This document shows positions 32,765 through 41,419 of a stretch of 64,000 nucleotides of DNA, piece after piece (the first letter of the stretch is position 1; every line of letters begins with the position of its first letter). The position numbers and the translations under genes were made by a program. Under the pieces are notes generated by a model. The model was given only the letters and a program-made list of their open reading frames with translations, was not told where the DNA came from and did no database searches. This DNA is from Caldilinea sp. CFX5 (lineage in GTDB: Bacteria > Chloroflexota > Anaerolineae > Caldilineales > Caldilineaceae). Where the stretch lies: contig QWII01000015.1 of assembly GCA_021405325.1 (NCBI GenBank), positions 124,001 through 188,000 of the forward strand. The letters run 5' to 3'.

Positions 32765-33739
32765 ATGACAGAGACTTGTTTGACGCGCGACCAGAAGCTG
32801 GAGCTATATTACTGGATGCGACTCACGCGCACGCTCGACGAAATGGCGGTCGCGCTCTGGAAACAGGGGCGGGGCGTGGGGGGGATGTTTAGCCAACGTG
32901 GCCACGAAGCGATCAGCGTCGGCACGGGCTATGCCCTCGGCCCGGATGATGTGGTGGCGCCGATGCACCGCGATCATGGTTGTTACATGCTGCGCGGCAT
33001 GACGCCGCGGCGCATTATGGGCAACCTGCTGGGCCGCGCGACGGGAACCAGTCGCGGGCGGGACGCCAACATGCACGGCGTCGGCGATCTGAACCTCAAC
33101 CTGATTGGCTTTATCAGCCATCTGCCCCAGTCGCTGCCGGTGGCTTTGGGCGCGGCGGTCAGCTTTCTCTATCGCAACGAGCCACGCGTCGCCATGACCT
33201 ACATCGGCGACGGCTCGACCAGTGAAGGCTTGTTTCACGAGACGCTCAACCTGGCCGCGATCCTTCATGCGCCTTATATCCTGATTGTTGAAAACAACCA
33301 ATACGCCTATTCGACGCCGTTGTCGCAACAAATGAAGGTCGAACACATTGCCGACCGCGCCGCCGCCTATGGCATCCCCGGCGTGATTGTCGATGGCAAT
33401 GATGTGGAGGCGGTCTACGCCATCACCAAAGAGTACATCGAACGGGCGCGCAACGGTGGCGGCCCGGTGTTGATCGAAGCTAAAACCATGCGTATGATGG
33501 GCCACGCCATCCATGACGGCGCCGAATATGTGCCGCGTGAACTGCTGGCCGAATGGGAAAAGCGTGACCCTGTTGTCACCTATGAAGTGCGCCTCATGGC
33601 CGACGGCGTCGCCGATGAGGTTGAGATCGACGAGATCAAACAGCGCTGCACTGTCGAGATCACCGACGCCATCCAGTACGCCGAAAGCAGCCCATTCCCT
33701 GATCCAAGTACCGTCGAAGAGGGTGTGTATGCGCCGTAG
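32765..33739 (+). CDS. 2-oxoacid dehydrogenase E1 component, alpha subunit
   Basis: Thiamine-diphosphate subunit that, with the beta subunit at 34415, decarboxylates pyruvate or a branched-chain 2-oxoacid. It has 324 residues: RTLDEMAVALWKQG, the GHEAISVG block, the TPP/Mg motif GDGSTSEGLFHETLNLAA with ENNQYAYSTP (about residues 143-183), then GPVLIEAKTMRMMGHAIHD with the usual phospho-loop position. Substrate (pyruvate versus acetoin versus branched chain) is not decidable by eye. AGGA precedes ATG 32765. It is separated from its partner by a broken gene. Confidence 0.9.
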   Translation: MTETCLTRDQKLELYYWMRLTRTLDEMAVALWKQGRGVGGMFSQRGHEAISVGTGYALGPDDVVAPMHRDHGCYMLRGMTPRRIMGNLLGRATGTSRGRDANMHGVGDLNLNLIGFISHLPQSLPVALGAAVSFLYRNEPRVAMTYIGDGSTSEGLFHETLNLAAILHAPYILIVENNQYAYSTPLSQQMKVEHIADRAAAYGIPGVIVDGNDVEAVYAITKEYIERARNGGGPVLIEAKTMRMMGHAIHDGAEYVPRELLAEWEKRDPVVTYEVRLMADGVADEVEIDEIKQRCTVEITDAIQYAESSPFPDPSTVEEGVYAP

Positions 33740-33762
33740 GTTGGCCACTGAGATAAAGCAAG

Positions 33763-34290
33763 ATGAGTATTACACACTTTGAGTTATCAAATTTTACAGC
33801 GTTTGAGCAAGCACAGTTTGAATTTTCGCCAGGGATCAATGTTTTGATCGGTGAAAACTCAACTGGCAAAACTCATGTCTTGAAAAGTTTATATGCGCTG
33901 CTAAAGGTTTGTGAGACTACTCAGGCTATGCAAGCCATCGACCAAAGTAAGTTGGGTAGCGCCATCACCAACAAACTGTTGGGCGTCTTGAAACCTGATG
34001 CTATTACGCGCTTAATCCGACAAGGACAACAAAGCGCCCAGTTAACAGTGGGTGTTGGCAATCAACAATTACAAGTTGTGTTAACAGCAGAAAGCGCCGT
34101 CAACGCCACAGCCACACAACTGCCGACGCCAACGTCTGTTTTATACTTGCCAACCCAAGAGTTTCTGTCCGGTTCTGAGGGATTTATTGCGGCTTACCAA
34201 CGGCGCGAAAGTGCCTTTGATGAAACTTATGGTTGGAACAAGATTGGCCGGCCCAACAATCGGAATGCGCGCAGAAAGCGCAGGATGTAA
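33763..34290 (+). pseudogene. Truncated AAA ATPase (RecF/OLD-like) inside the E1 operon
   Basis: The first 165 residues of an ABC-type ATPase: FELSNFTAFEQAQFEFSPGINVLIGENSTGKTHVLKSLYALL (Walker A GENSTGKT near residue 30) and VLYLPTQEFLSGSEGF. After ESAFDETY, where homologues continue into the lid and Walker B region, the frame falls into a basic run and stops. The Walker B and signature parts are missing. The region 34291-34414 holds no gene and may be the remnant of its end or of a companion. It interrupts the E1 alpha-beta pair. Confidence 0.7.
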
Positions 34291-34414
34291 TTTTCTTAAA
34301 ACAGATCAAGGCCAAAGTGGGTTGGTGAGCCAACCCTGTCGCCGTTGTGGCGTTGCACACGATTACTAATCAACTTCCTGAAGTTCAAATTCATAATTTA
34401 CCAACACAAAAACT

Positions 34415-35449
34415 ATGAGTCAAGTAGGAACCAATTTTGGTTTTGCTGACACTGAACAGCAAACCGATGAAAGCCGCCAATTAACCTATATCGCCGCCAT
34501 TAGCGAAGCTTTGCGCGAAGAAATGGAACGCGACCCCAACGTCCTGCTCATGGGCGAGGATATTGGCGGCAGCTTTGGCGGCGCGTTCAAAGTGACCAAG
34601 GGCTTTGAAGAGCAATTTGGCGCGCGCCGCGTCATGAACATGCCGATGGCCGAGTTGGGCTTTGTCGGCATGGCGACCGGCATGGCCTTTATGGGGCTGC
34701 GTCCGGTGATCGAGATGCAATTTGCCGACTTTATCACCACCGCCTTTGACAGCATTGTCCAATACGCCGCCACCAACTTTTACCGCTGGCAGGGCGCGGT
34801 GCCATGGGTTATCCGTGCGCCGAGCGATGGCGGCTTGCGCTCCGGCCCCTTCCACAGCCAGAACCCGGAAGCGTGGTTTGCCCATGCCCCCGGTCTCAAA
34901 GTGGTGACACCGGCCACCCCCGCCGATGCCAAAGGCTTGCTCATTGCCGCCATTCGCGATAACAACCCGGTGATCTACTTTGAAGCCAAGCCGCTCTACC
35001 GTTCGCTCAAGGGCTATGTGCCGCCAGGGGAGTATGTGGTGCCGATTGGCAAAGCCCACCTGGCGCGCAGCGGCGACGATCTATCGATCATTGCCTATGG
35101 CGCTCAGGTGCGCGAAGCATTAGCCGCCGCAGAACGACTGGCCGAAGCCGGCATTGGAGCCGATGTGCTGGATCTACGCACGGTGAAGCCGCTCGACACC
35201 GAAGCCATTTTGACAACCGCCCGCAAGACCGGCAAGGTGTTAGTCGTTCATTCTGCCAGCCAGTTGTTGGGGGTCGGCGCTGAAGTAGCTTCGCTCATTG
35301 CCGATCAAGCCTTTGAATGGCTCGATGCCCCGGTGCGGCGCTTAGGCGGTTTGGATGTACCCATTCCCTTCAGCCCAATGCTGGAAGACGCCTACCGCCC
35401 CAGTGCCGAGAAGATTTACCAAATTGCCAAAGAGTTGGCAGAATTTTAG
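34415..35449 (+). CDS. 2-oxoacid dehydrogenase E1 component, beta subunit
   Basis: Partner of the alpha subunit at 32765. It has 344 residues: LTYIAAISEALREEMERDPNV, the GEDIGGSFGGAFKVT loop, MPMAELGFVGMATGMAFMGLRPVIEMQF, and in the second half LDLRTVKPLDTEAILTTARKTGKVLVVH, all characteristic of E1 beta. About 20 extra residues stand before LTYIA. Start ATG 34415 has no clear ribosome-binding site, perhaps because the native upstream sequence was replaced by the AAA remnant. The next gene begins two bases after its stop. Confidence 0.9.
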   Translation: MSQVGTNFGFADTEQQTDESRQLTYIAAISEALREEMERDPNVLLMGEDIGGSFGGAFKVTKGFEEQFGARRVMNMPMAELGFVGMATGMAFMGLRPVIEMQFADFITTAFDSIVQYAATNFYRWQGAVPWVIRAPSDGGLRSGPFHSQNPEAWFAHAPGLKVVTPATPADAKGLLIAAIRDNNPVIYFEAKPLYRSLKGYVPPGEYVVPIGKAHLARSGDDLSIIAYGAQVREALAAAERLAEAGIGADVLDLRTVKPLDTEAILTTARKTGKVLVVHSASQLLGVGAEVASLIADQAFEWLDAPVRRLGGLDVPIPFSPMLEDAYRPSAEKIYQIAKELAEF

Positions 35450-35451
35450 CT

Positions 35452-36105
35452 ATGGCTGTCAAAATGGCAACCCTCTGTTATGTGCGGCAGGGGGGCAAGA
35501 CCTTGATGTTGCACCGCATCAAAAAAGAAAATGACATGCACGCCGGCAAGTGGAATGGCCTGGGCGGTAAATTGCTGCCGGGCGAGACGCCGGAAGCTTG
35601 TGCCATCCGCGAGGTGTGCGAAGAGAGCGGGTTGACGCTGGTCAACCCCGTTTTGCGCGGGCTGATCACCTTTCCCGGGTTTGCGAATGACGATGATTGG
35701 TATTGCTTTTTGTTTGTCGGGCGAGAGTTTACCGGTGAATTGATCGACTCTGATGAAGGCGTCCTGGCCTGGATCGATGACACGGCGCTGCTCGATCTCC
35801 CGCTCTGGCCGGGCGACCGGATTTTCATCCCCTGGCTGGATGTGGATGCCTTTTTCTCTGGGCGCTTCCGCTATGTTGACGGGCAGTTGCAAGATCATGA
35901 TGTGGTCTTTTATTCACCCCAAGGGATAATTAAACCTGCAAGCGCCCTGACCCCACCCGTTACAGCCGTTGTTGACCCGACTGCCTACTCCTATCAGCCC
36001 AGCGAAGACACTTACTGCTGGATGTGTCGGGGGCCAGTGATCAAGCGCCACTGTAAGATTGTCTGCCAGGTTTGCGGCTTCACACGCGATTGTAGTGATC
36101 CGTAG
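35452..36105 (+). CDS. NUDIX hydrolase fused to a C-terminal zinc ribbon
   Basis: A 217-residue protein whose ATG lies two bases after the E1 beta stop, so it is probably translated by re-initiation. Residues 5-140 are a MutT-like NUDIX domain: the box G(x)5E(x)7REVCEESG is visible as GKLLPGETPEACAIREVCEESG split over residues about 38-60. After a Pro-rich linker (about 150-180), the last 30 residues hold two knuckles, CWMC and CQVCGFTRDC, a zinc ribbon. NUDIX alone would hydrolyse oxidised nucleotides; the ribbon suggests nucleic-acid or protein contact. Homologues with this tail are rare to my knowledge. Confidence 0.85.
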   Translation: MAVKMATLCYVRQGGKTLMLHRIKKENDMHAGKWNGLGGKLLPGETPEACAIREVCEESGLTLVNPVLRGLITFPGFANDDDWYCFLFVGREFTGELIDSDEGVLAWIDDTALLDLPLWPGDRIFIPWLDVDAFFSGRFRYVDGQLQDHDVVFYSPQGIIKPASALTPPVTAVVDPTAYSYQPSEDTYCWMCRGPVIKRHCKIVCQVCGFTRDCSDP

Positions 36106-36263
36106 TCGCGTAGTCGCGTAGTCGCGTAGTCGCGTAGTCGCGTAGTCGCGTGGTTGCGTGGTCGCGTAGTCACATAGTCTCGTGTCCTTTGTCTCTCTAT
36201 TTTACCTATACCAACGCAATGAAACGACCACGCGACTACACGACCAAACGACCAGGCGACTAT
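36102..36263. repeat. Hairpin-type array of 8-bp units (GTAGTCGC)
   Basis: About eight copies of GTAGTCGC or variants (36102-36177). After a 45-base spacer come complementary units GCGACTAC, ACGACCAA, ACGACCAG, GCGACTAT (about 36224-36263). It lies between the NUDIX gene and hisD; the last units end 18 bases before the hisD start. Confidence 0.8.
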
Positions 36264-36281
36264 AAGTTTAGGAAAGACATT

Positions 36282-37625
36282 ATGACCTTGATGCGCATTA
36301 TGGATGTACCGACCGCCCAACAGAGCATTCTGCGGCGGGCCGCTTGGGATGAATGGGATGTGCCGGCGACCATGTTGGATCGCAACGAGGCGCTCTTTGG
36401 CGAACGGATTGGGCCGGACGAAGTGGTGCGCCGCATTCTGGCCGATGTGCGCCAGCGGGGCGACACGGCGCTGGTCGAATGGAGCGAACGGCTCGACCGG
36501 GTGACGCCGACAACGTTGGTGCTGAGTAAACAACAGATCGCCGCTGCGTATGATCAGGTGGACGCTGACTTGGTTGCCGCCATGAAAGTGGCCGCTCAAC
36601 GCATTGAAACCTTTCACCGCCGCCAACCTTCGCTGGCCTGGTCACATACGGACGCGGAAGGGGTGCTGGGGCAGTTGGTACGACCAATTCCCCGCGTCGG
36701 CATCTACATCCCCGGCGGGCAAGCGCCCCTCTTTAGCTCGCTTCTGATGACGGCGATTCCGGCGCGAGTGGCCGGCGTCCCGGAAGTAGTGGTTATTACG
36801 CCGCCCCAGCGTGACACCGGCTTGCCTCATCCGGCGGTGCTGGTGGCGGCGGACATTGCCGGCGTTGATACCGTTTATGTCGGCGGCGGCGCCCAGGCGA
36901 TTGGCGCGTTGGCCTTTGGCACGGCGACCATTCGCAAAGTCGATAAAATCTGCGGGCCAGGCAATATCTTTACCACGCTGGCGAAACGGCAAGTCTTTGG
37001 CATGGTTGGCATCGATGGCCTGCCCGGCCCAACCGAGACGCTGGTCATTGCGGATGAAAGCGTTGATCCCCGGCTGGCGGCGGCGGATCTGCTGGCGCAG
37101 GCCGAACATATTCTGGCCTGCGCCATTTTGCTGACGCCCAGTCGCGCCGTGGCGGAACAGGTGCAGGCGGCGGTGATGAAACAGTTGGAGGATTTGCCGG
37201 ATACGGCGGAGTTGGAGCAATCGCTGGCTAGTGGTAGCGGCATTGTGGTCACGCGTGACCTGCCTGAAGCTTTTGATCTTGCCAACGCCTACGCCCCGGA
37301 ACATCTCTGTCTGCTGGTCGATCAGCCGGAGCAATACCTGGATCGGGTGCAAAATGCCGGCGGCGTCTTCCTGGGCGAACGCAGCTTTGAGGTGCTGGGC
37401 GACTATGTGGCCGGCCCCAGCCATGTCATGCCCACCGGTGGGACGGCACGCTTTACTAGCCCGGTTAATGTCAATGACTTTGTCAAATTGATCAGCGTTG
37501 TGGGACTGAATGAAACTGCACTCCATGCCATCGGCCCCGCGGCCCAACAAATGGCCGAGGCGGAAGGGCTGTTTGCCCATGCCGCGGCGGTGAAACAGCG
37601 TATGTCGTCAGGCGAGGCCGCATAA
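36282..37625 (+). CDS. hisD: Histidinol dehydrogenase
   Basis: Catalyses the last two steps of histidine synthesis (histidinol to histidine), with zinc and NAD. It has 447 residues from ATG 36282 (AGGAAAG at about 36270). Key blocks: [11 protein letters not shown] (as [25 protein letters not shown] split), [37 protein letters not shown] (zinc site), [20 protein letters not shown] and [15 protein letters not shown]. The frame is open upstream through the repeat array, but that part is repeat-encoded and the start is best placed here. No other his genes in view. Confidence 0.95.
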   Translation: MTLMRIMDVPTAQQSILRRAAWDEWDVPATMLDRNEALFGERIGPDEVVRRILADVRQRGDTALVEWSERLDRVTPTTLVLSKQQIAAAYDQVDADLVAAMKVAAQRIETFHRRQPSLAWSHTDAEGVLGQLVRPIPRVGIYIPGGQAPLFSSLLMTAIPARVAGVPEVVVITPPQRDTGLPHPAVLVAADIAGVDTVYVGGGAQAIGALAFGTATIRKVDKICGPGNIFTTLAKRQVFGMVGIDGLPGPTETLVIADESVDPRLAAADLLAQAEHILACAILLTPSRAVAEQVQAAVMKQLEDLPDTAELEQSLASGSGIVVTRDLPEAFDLANAYAPEHLCLLVDQPEQYLDRVQNAGGVFLGERSFEVLGDYVAGPSHVMPTGGTARFTSPVNVNDFVKLISVVGLNETALHAIGPAAQQMAEAEGLFAHAAAVKQRMSSGEAA

Positions 37626-37642
37626 ACTTTGATCAAACTGGT

Positions 37643-38797
37643 CTATTGCTCTATTGTCCACTGGTACTTCGCAAAGAGCGCCCGCAGCTTCGCGTTAATC
37701 TCCGCTTTCTCCAGCCCATATTGTTCCAGGGTGTAGTGGTGTTTGGATTTATAGCTGGCCTGGCGCGCTTGTTCCTGCTCCAGGCGTTGTAAAAAACGTG
37801 CAGAGGGTTGCCAGTGGAAAAAACGAAAGATGGCGATAATCGTTTCTGCCGGCGCTTTGAGTAAGGTCTCGTACTTGAGCGTGTAGAAGGCATCATCGGC
37901 GACTACTTCTTCCAACACCAAACAGCGCTGGTAGAAAGCCATGCCCAACTCGGCCCACGCACGGTAGGCTGGGGCAGTGAAGGGCAGCGCCGGGCTATGT
38001 ACTTGGTACATTGCGCTGAACATGCTCACAAACGAAGGCAGCGCTTCATAAGGGTGCCGGGCAATATAGATGATCTTAGCATCCGGGAACCGGGCTAACA
38101 GGGTTTGCATACGACCACTGCTAAAGACATTCTTGGTGAGATACGTTTTGTTGGGGCCGGTGGCATAGACAAAACGTTGCAGACAATTTTCGTAAAAATC
38201 CATCATCTGTTGCCTGGTCGCCTCCGGGCAATCATCGAGAAAATGGTTCGCTGTCACTTTGTCCACAAAGGGGAAGAGCAGACAAATGCCCGCACTCATG
38301 AAGGGCAAGAAGAATAAGTTTTCATCTTCCTCGGCCTTCGTAAAACCCATCGGGTGAATCTCATCCCAGCCACCGAAACAGAGCTGATCCAGCTTTGCCA
38401 ACAGGCGCTTGATGGGTTGGCCGCACCGTTTGTCCACTCTGTTAATCACACGAATCAATTTGTGAAAACAGACCGCCGGGAAGAGGGTATCCAGCAAGCG
38501 CATGTAGGTGTAATGGTTTTCTTCTAGCGCCAGCAACCGCTGTAGATAAGTGGTGCCACTGCGGGGATTGGCGATGACAAAGACTGGCGCGGTAATCTTG
38601 ACCTTTTTATAATCAGCATAAAAGAGTTCATCGATCAACCGCATGAGCAACAAGATCGCCTGATGGAAAAAATAGAGTGGCAAAAAACCGATGACCATCA
38701 GCCATAGCCGCCAGCTTCCTTTGCGTAGGGTTAGTTGCAAACAGTGACGGAAAATTTTGTAATTGACATAGTAGAAGCGGCTGCTGCCGTAGCTCAT
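37643..38797 (-). CDS. Sulfotransferase-family protein
   Basis: A 384-residue protein predicted to move the sulfuryl group from PAPS to a small molecule or glycolipid. The PAPS 5'-phosphosulfate loop is IANPRSGTTYLQRLLA (about residues 75-90). A later AKIIYIARHPYEALPSF is the 3'-phosphate-binding element. An N-terminal amphipathic/hydrophobic stretch (LWLMVIGFLPLYFFHQAILLLMRL) may anchor it at the membrane. AGGAAA precedes ATG 38797. Convergent with hisD, ends only 17 bases apart. Acceptor unknown. Confidence 0.8.
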   Translation of the reverse strand: MSYGSSRFYYVNYKIFRHCLQLTLRKGSWRLWLMVIGFLPLYFFHQAILLLMRLIDELFYADYKKVKITAPVFVIANPRSGTTYLQRLLALEENHYTYMRLLDTLFPAVCFHKLIRVINRVDKRCGQPIKRLLAKLDQLCFGGWDEIHPMGFTKAEEDENLFFLPFMSAGICLLFPFVDKVTANHFLDDCPEATRQQMMDFYENCLQRFVYATGPNKTYLTKNVFSSGRMQTLLARFPDAKIIYIARHPYEALPSFVSMFSAMYQVHSPALPFTAPAYRAWAELGMAFYQRCLVLEEVVADDAFYTLKYETLLKAPAETIIAIFRFFHWQPSARFLQRLEQEQARQASYKSKHHYTLEQYGLEKAEINAKLRALFAKYQWTIEQ

Positions 38798-38836
38798 GCT
38801 TGTTTTCCTGCTGCTTGTGGCGCGCGTTGCAAGGTT

Positions 38837-38919
38837 TAGGACTGCGTAAGACGGCTTGATCGCCAGAGAGACCTGTCAGGTTTCCAAAACCTGACAGGTC
38901 TGGTGCTGGGTAAGCCCTA
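38837..38919. mobile_element. 83-bp MITE with 5-bp target duplication
   Basis: It begins TAGGACT and ends AGCCCTA, flanked by AGGTT (38832-38836) and AGGTT (38920-38924). The centre is again the ACCTGTCAGGTTT palindrome (about 38869-38901), here with loop CCA. The right end is close to the TAGGACTTACGCAG terminal type; the left end diverges after TAGGACT. It lies in the 278-base gap between divergent genes. Confidence 0.85.
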
Positions 38920-39075
38920 AGGTTGATAACAGATGGTTAGCATCATATACAAAAGCGTTAATTTCAGCCACTTTCTTTGCCCTGATCTGCACGAATCGCC
39001 GCTACAAAGGCTACCATCAACCGAATCATGGTATAATGAACCCAGCGAATTCAGCCAGCAACCAAGGAGGAACCT

Positions 39076-40029
39076 ATGCGAGTTGTCATTATCGGCGGAA
39101 GCGGCCATGTCGGCACTTATCTCGTGCCACGGCTGGTAGCCGCTGGCTGCGAAGTGATCAATGTCAGTCGTCAACAGCGCGACCCCTATCAACCCAATGG
39201 CGCGTGGCGACAGGTGCAACAGGTACAGATCGACCGCACCGCCGCCGAAACCGCCGGCGACTTTGGCGCGCAGATTCGCGCCCTGGCGCCGGATATTGTC
39301 ATCGACATGATCTGTTTTACCCCAGAGAGCGCCCGCCATCTGGTCGAAGCGCTGCGCGGCCAGGTGCAACACTTCCTGCACTGTGGCACGATCTGGATTC
39401 ATGGCCCCAGCGTCGAAGTCCCCACCACTGAACTACAGCCCCGCCGCCCCTTTGGCGATTATGGCATCAACAAAGCGGCCATCGAAACGTATCTGCTGGC
39501 CGAAGCGCGGCGCAACGGCTTTCCAGCTACCCTCGTACACCCCGGTCATATTGTCGGGCCAGGGTGGGCGCCGCTCAACCCGGCGGGTCACTTTAACCCG
39601 GTTGTCTTTGCCAAATTGGCACGCGGTGAAGAAGTCGCCCTGCCCAATCTCGGCATGGAAACGGTTCACCACGTTCACGCCGACGATGTCGCCCAGATTT
39701 TTATGCAGGTAATCGCCAACCGTAGCACAGCGCTTGGTGAAAGTTTTCATGTCGTTTCCCCGGCAGCGCTCACCTTGCGCGGTTATGCGGAAGGGATGGC
39801 GGCCTGGTTTGGGCAACCGGCCAACCTGACCTATCTGCCGTGGGAAGCCTGGCGGCAAACGGTCAGCATCGACGAGGCGCGGGCGACCTGGGATCACATT
39901 GCTCACAGTCCCAATTGCAGCATTGCCAAAGCGCAGCGGCTCCTTGACTACCGACCGCGCTACAGTTCGCTGCAAGGGGTGCAAGAAGCGGTGCGTTGGT
40001 TGATCGACAATGGGCAGCTTGCGCTTTGA
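39076..40029 (+). CDS. NAD-dependent epimerase/dehydratase family protein
   Basis: A 317-residue extended short-chain dehydrogenase. N-terminal Rossmann GGSGHVGTYL (residues 7-16), IVIDMICF, HCGTIWIHGP, and the catalytic YxxxK as YGINK (about residue 131). AAGGAGG lies just before ATG 39076. The substrate is likely a nucleotide sugar or related ribonucleoprotein-type target (the fold also includes chloroplast RNA-binding CSP41-like proteins), so no specific activity is claimed. The next gene overlaps its end in open frame, but its real start is 28 bases downstream; the two form an operon. Confidence 0.85.
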   Translation: MRVVIIGGSGHVGTYLVPRLVAAGCEVINVSRQQRDPYQPNGAWRQVQQVQIDRTAAETAGDFGAQIRALAPDIVIDMICFTPESARHLVEALRGQVQHFLHCGTIWIHGPSVEVPTTELQPRRPFGDYGINKAAIETYLLAEARRNGFPATLVHPGHIVGPGWAPLNPAGHFNPVVFAKLARGEEVALPNLGMETVHHVHADDVAQIFMQVIANRSTALGESFHVVSPAALTLRGYAEGMAAWFGQPANLTYLPWEAWRQTVSIDEARATWDHIAHSPNCSIAKAQRLLDYRPRYSSLQGVQEAVRWLIDNGQLAL

Positions 40030-40057
40030 ATCATTAATGGAAAATGGAGAATGGAAA

Positions 40058-41284
40058 ATGGTTAATGTGGTGCTGTTGGGCGCCGGCGGCTATGGGGATT
40101 TTTATCTGCGCACGCTGCGGACGGAAGCTGCTGATCACCAGGTGAGATTGGTAGGCGTTGTGGATCCGACGATCAACGGCAGCCCGCTGGCAACAGCTTT
40201 AGCCGAGACGCAGATTCCGTGCTATCCGGACTTAGCAACAGGATTGCAGCGTGAAACGGTGCGTTTGGTTATAATCGCTGCACCCATTCATTGGCACGCG
40301 CCCTATACCCAAACCGCTTTGGCACATGGGGTCAATGTGCTTTGTGAAAAACCGCTCTGTGCGACAGTACAGGAAGCCGCCCAACTGCTTGCCGCTCAAC
40401 AACAAGCGGGGTGCTTTGTCGCTGTCGGCTATCAATGGTCGTTCTCGGCGGCAATCGGAGCCTTGAAGGCCGATATTCTCGCCGGTCGGTTGGGCGCACC
40501 ACGCCGGTTCAAGGCGAGTGTCCTCTGGCCGCGCACCGCCACCTACTACGCACGCAACAACTGGGCTGGCCGGTTGCGGATGCCCGATGGTCGCTGGGTG
40601 TTGGATAGCCCCGTCAGCAACGCCACCGCCCACTATCTGCATAATCTCTTCTACCTGCTGGGTGATCGGCGGGAGAGCAGCGCCCAACCAGTGACTGTGC
40701 AGGCGGAACTCTACCAGGCCAACGCCATCCAAAATTGTGACACAGCCGCTTTGCGCTGTACAACCGCCAACGGGGTAGAGATTCTCTACTACGCCTCCCA
40801 TGCTATTCTTCAAACCGTTGGACCGCGCTTTCACCTGGAGTTTGATGACGCCGTCGTGACCTATGAGACCAACAACGCCGGTCCCCAAAGCCCTGACGTG
40901 ATTGTCGCCCATTTCAAAACGGGGCATCGCCACAGCTATGGCTTCCCCTTTGTCGACGAAGCGCGCAAACTCTGGCAAAGCGCTGATGCCGTGCGGGGCG
41001 GTGCGCCGGTCGCTTGCGATTTACTGGCAGCGACGGCCCATGTCCGCGCCATCAACGGGATGCACGAGTCGATGCCGACCATCCATCGCTTCCCGGCGGT
41101 GTTGATTCAACAGCAAGGCGAATTGACCTGGGTCAGCGGCCTGCAAGCCGCGCTCACCACCTGCTACGAAAAGAATTGCTTGCCGTCAGAACTGGGCGCG
41201 TTGGCGTGGGCGCACCCGGGTCGCGTCATCGACCTGATCACCTACACCACCTTTCCCCAAGATCCTTCGCTTGTCGCAATCTAA
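40058..41284 (+). CDS. Gfo/Idh/MocA-family oxidoreductase
   Basis: A 408-residue NAD(P)-linked sugar or cyclitol dehydrogenase-like protein. N-terminal Rossmann VVLLGAGGYGDFYLRTL, then LVIIAAPIHWHAPYT, the motif CEKPLCATVQEA (EKP) and the C-terminal GFO/IDH alpha/beta domain. ATG 40058 is preceded by GGAG at 40046-40049; the frame is open to 40010 but overlaps the previous gene. Co-transcribed with the epimerase at 39076, suggesting that both act on one sugar derivative. Confidence 0.85.
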   Translation: MVNVVLLGAGGYGDFYLRTLRTEAADHQVRLVGVVDPTINGSPLATALAETQIPCYPDLATGLQRETVRLVIIAAPIHWHAPYTQTALAHGVNVLCEKPLCATVQEAAQLLAAQQQAGCFVAVGYQWSFSAAIGALKADILAGRLGAPRRFKASVLWPRTATYYARNNWAGRLRMPDGRWVLDSPVSNATAHYLHNLFYLLGDRRESSAQPVTVQAELYQANAIQNCDTAALRCTTANGVEILYYASHAILQTVGPRFHLEFDDAVVTYETNNAGPQSPDVIVAHFKTGHRHSYGFPFVDEARKLWQSADAVRGGAPVACDLLAATAHVRAINGMHESMPTIHRFPAVLIQQQGELTWVSGLQAALTTCYEKNCLPSELGALAWAHPGRVIDLITYTTFPQDPSLVAI

Positions 41285-41308
41285 TTTCGTTACGAAAACT
41301 TGAAACTT

Positions 41309-41378
41309 AACCGCAAAGGCGCAAAGCACGCAAAGAACTCTAGAGAAAATCCTTTGGGTACTCTGCGCCTTTGCGGTT
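41309..41378. terminator. Hairpin with 8-bp-unit arms (CGCAAAGG), between convergent genes
   Basis: AACCGCAAAGGCGCA (41309-41323) pairs exactly with 41364-41378. The left side continues CGCAAAGG, CGCAAAGC, ACGCAAAG, period 8. Its position between convergent 3' ends suits a bidirectional terminator. Confidence 0.65.
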
Positions 41379-41419
41379 AAAAATTCTTTGTGAACTTTGT
41401 GTCTTCGTGGTTAATGATG

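Noticed and set aside
36150..36281. N-terminal extension of HisD through the GTAGTCGC array
   Set aside because: Repeat-encoded, not HisD-like; ATG 36282 has a good ribosome-binding site.
36642..37580. 312-codon minus-strand frame opposite hisD, and similar long frames opposite E1 alpha (32804-33748) and the lipoprotein (42797-43690)
   Set aside because: Shadows produced by G+C-rich codon use; no motifs or initiation signals.
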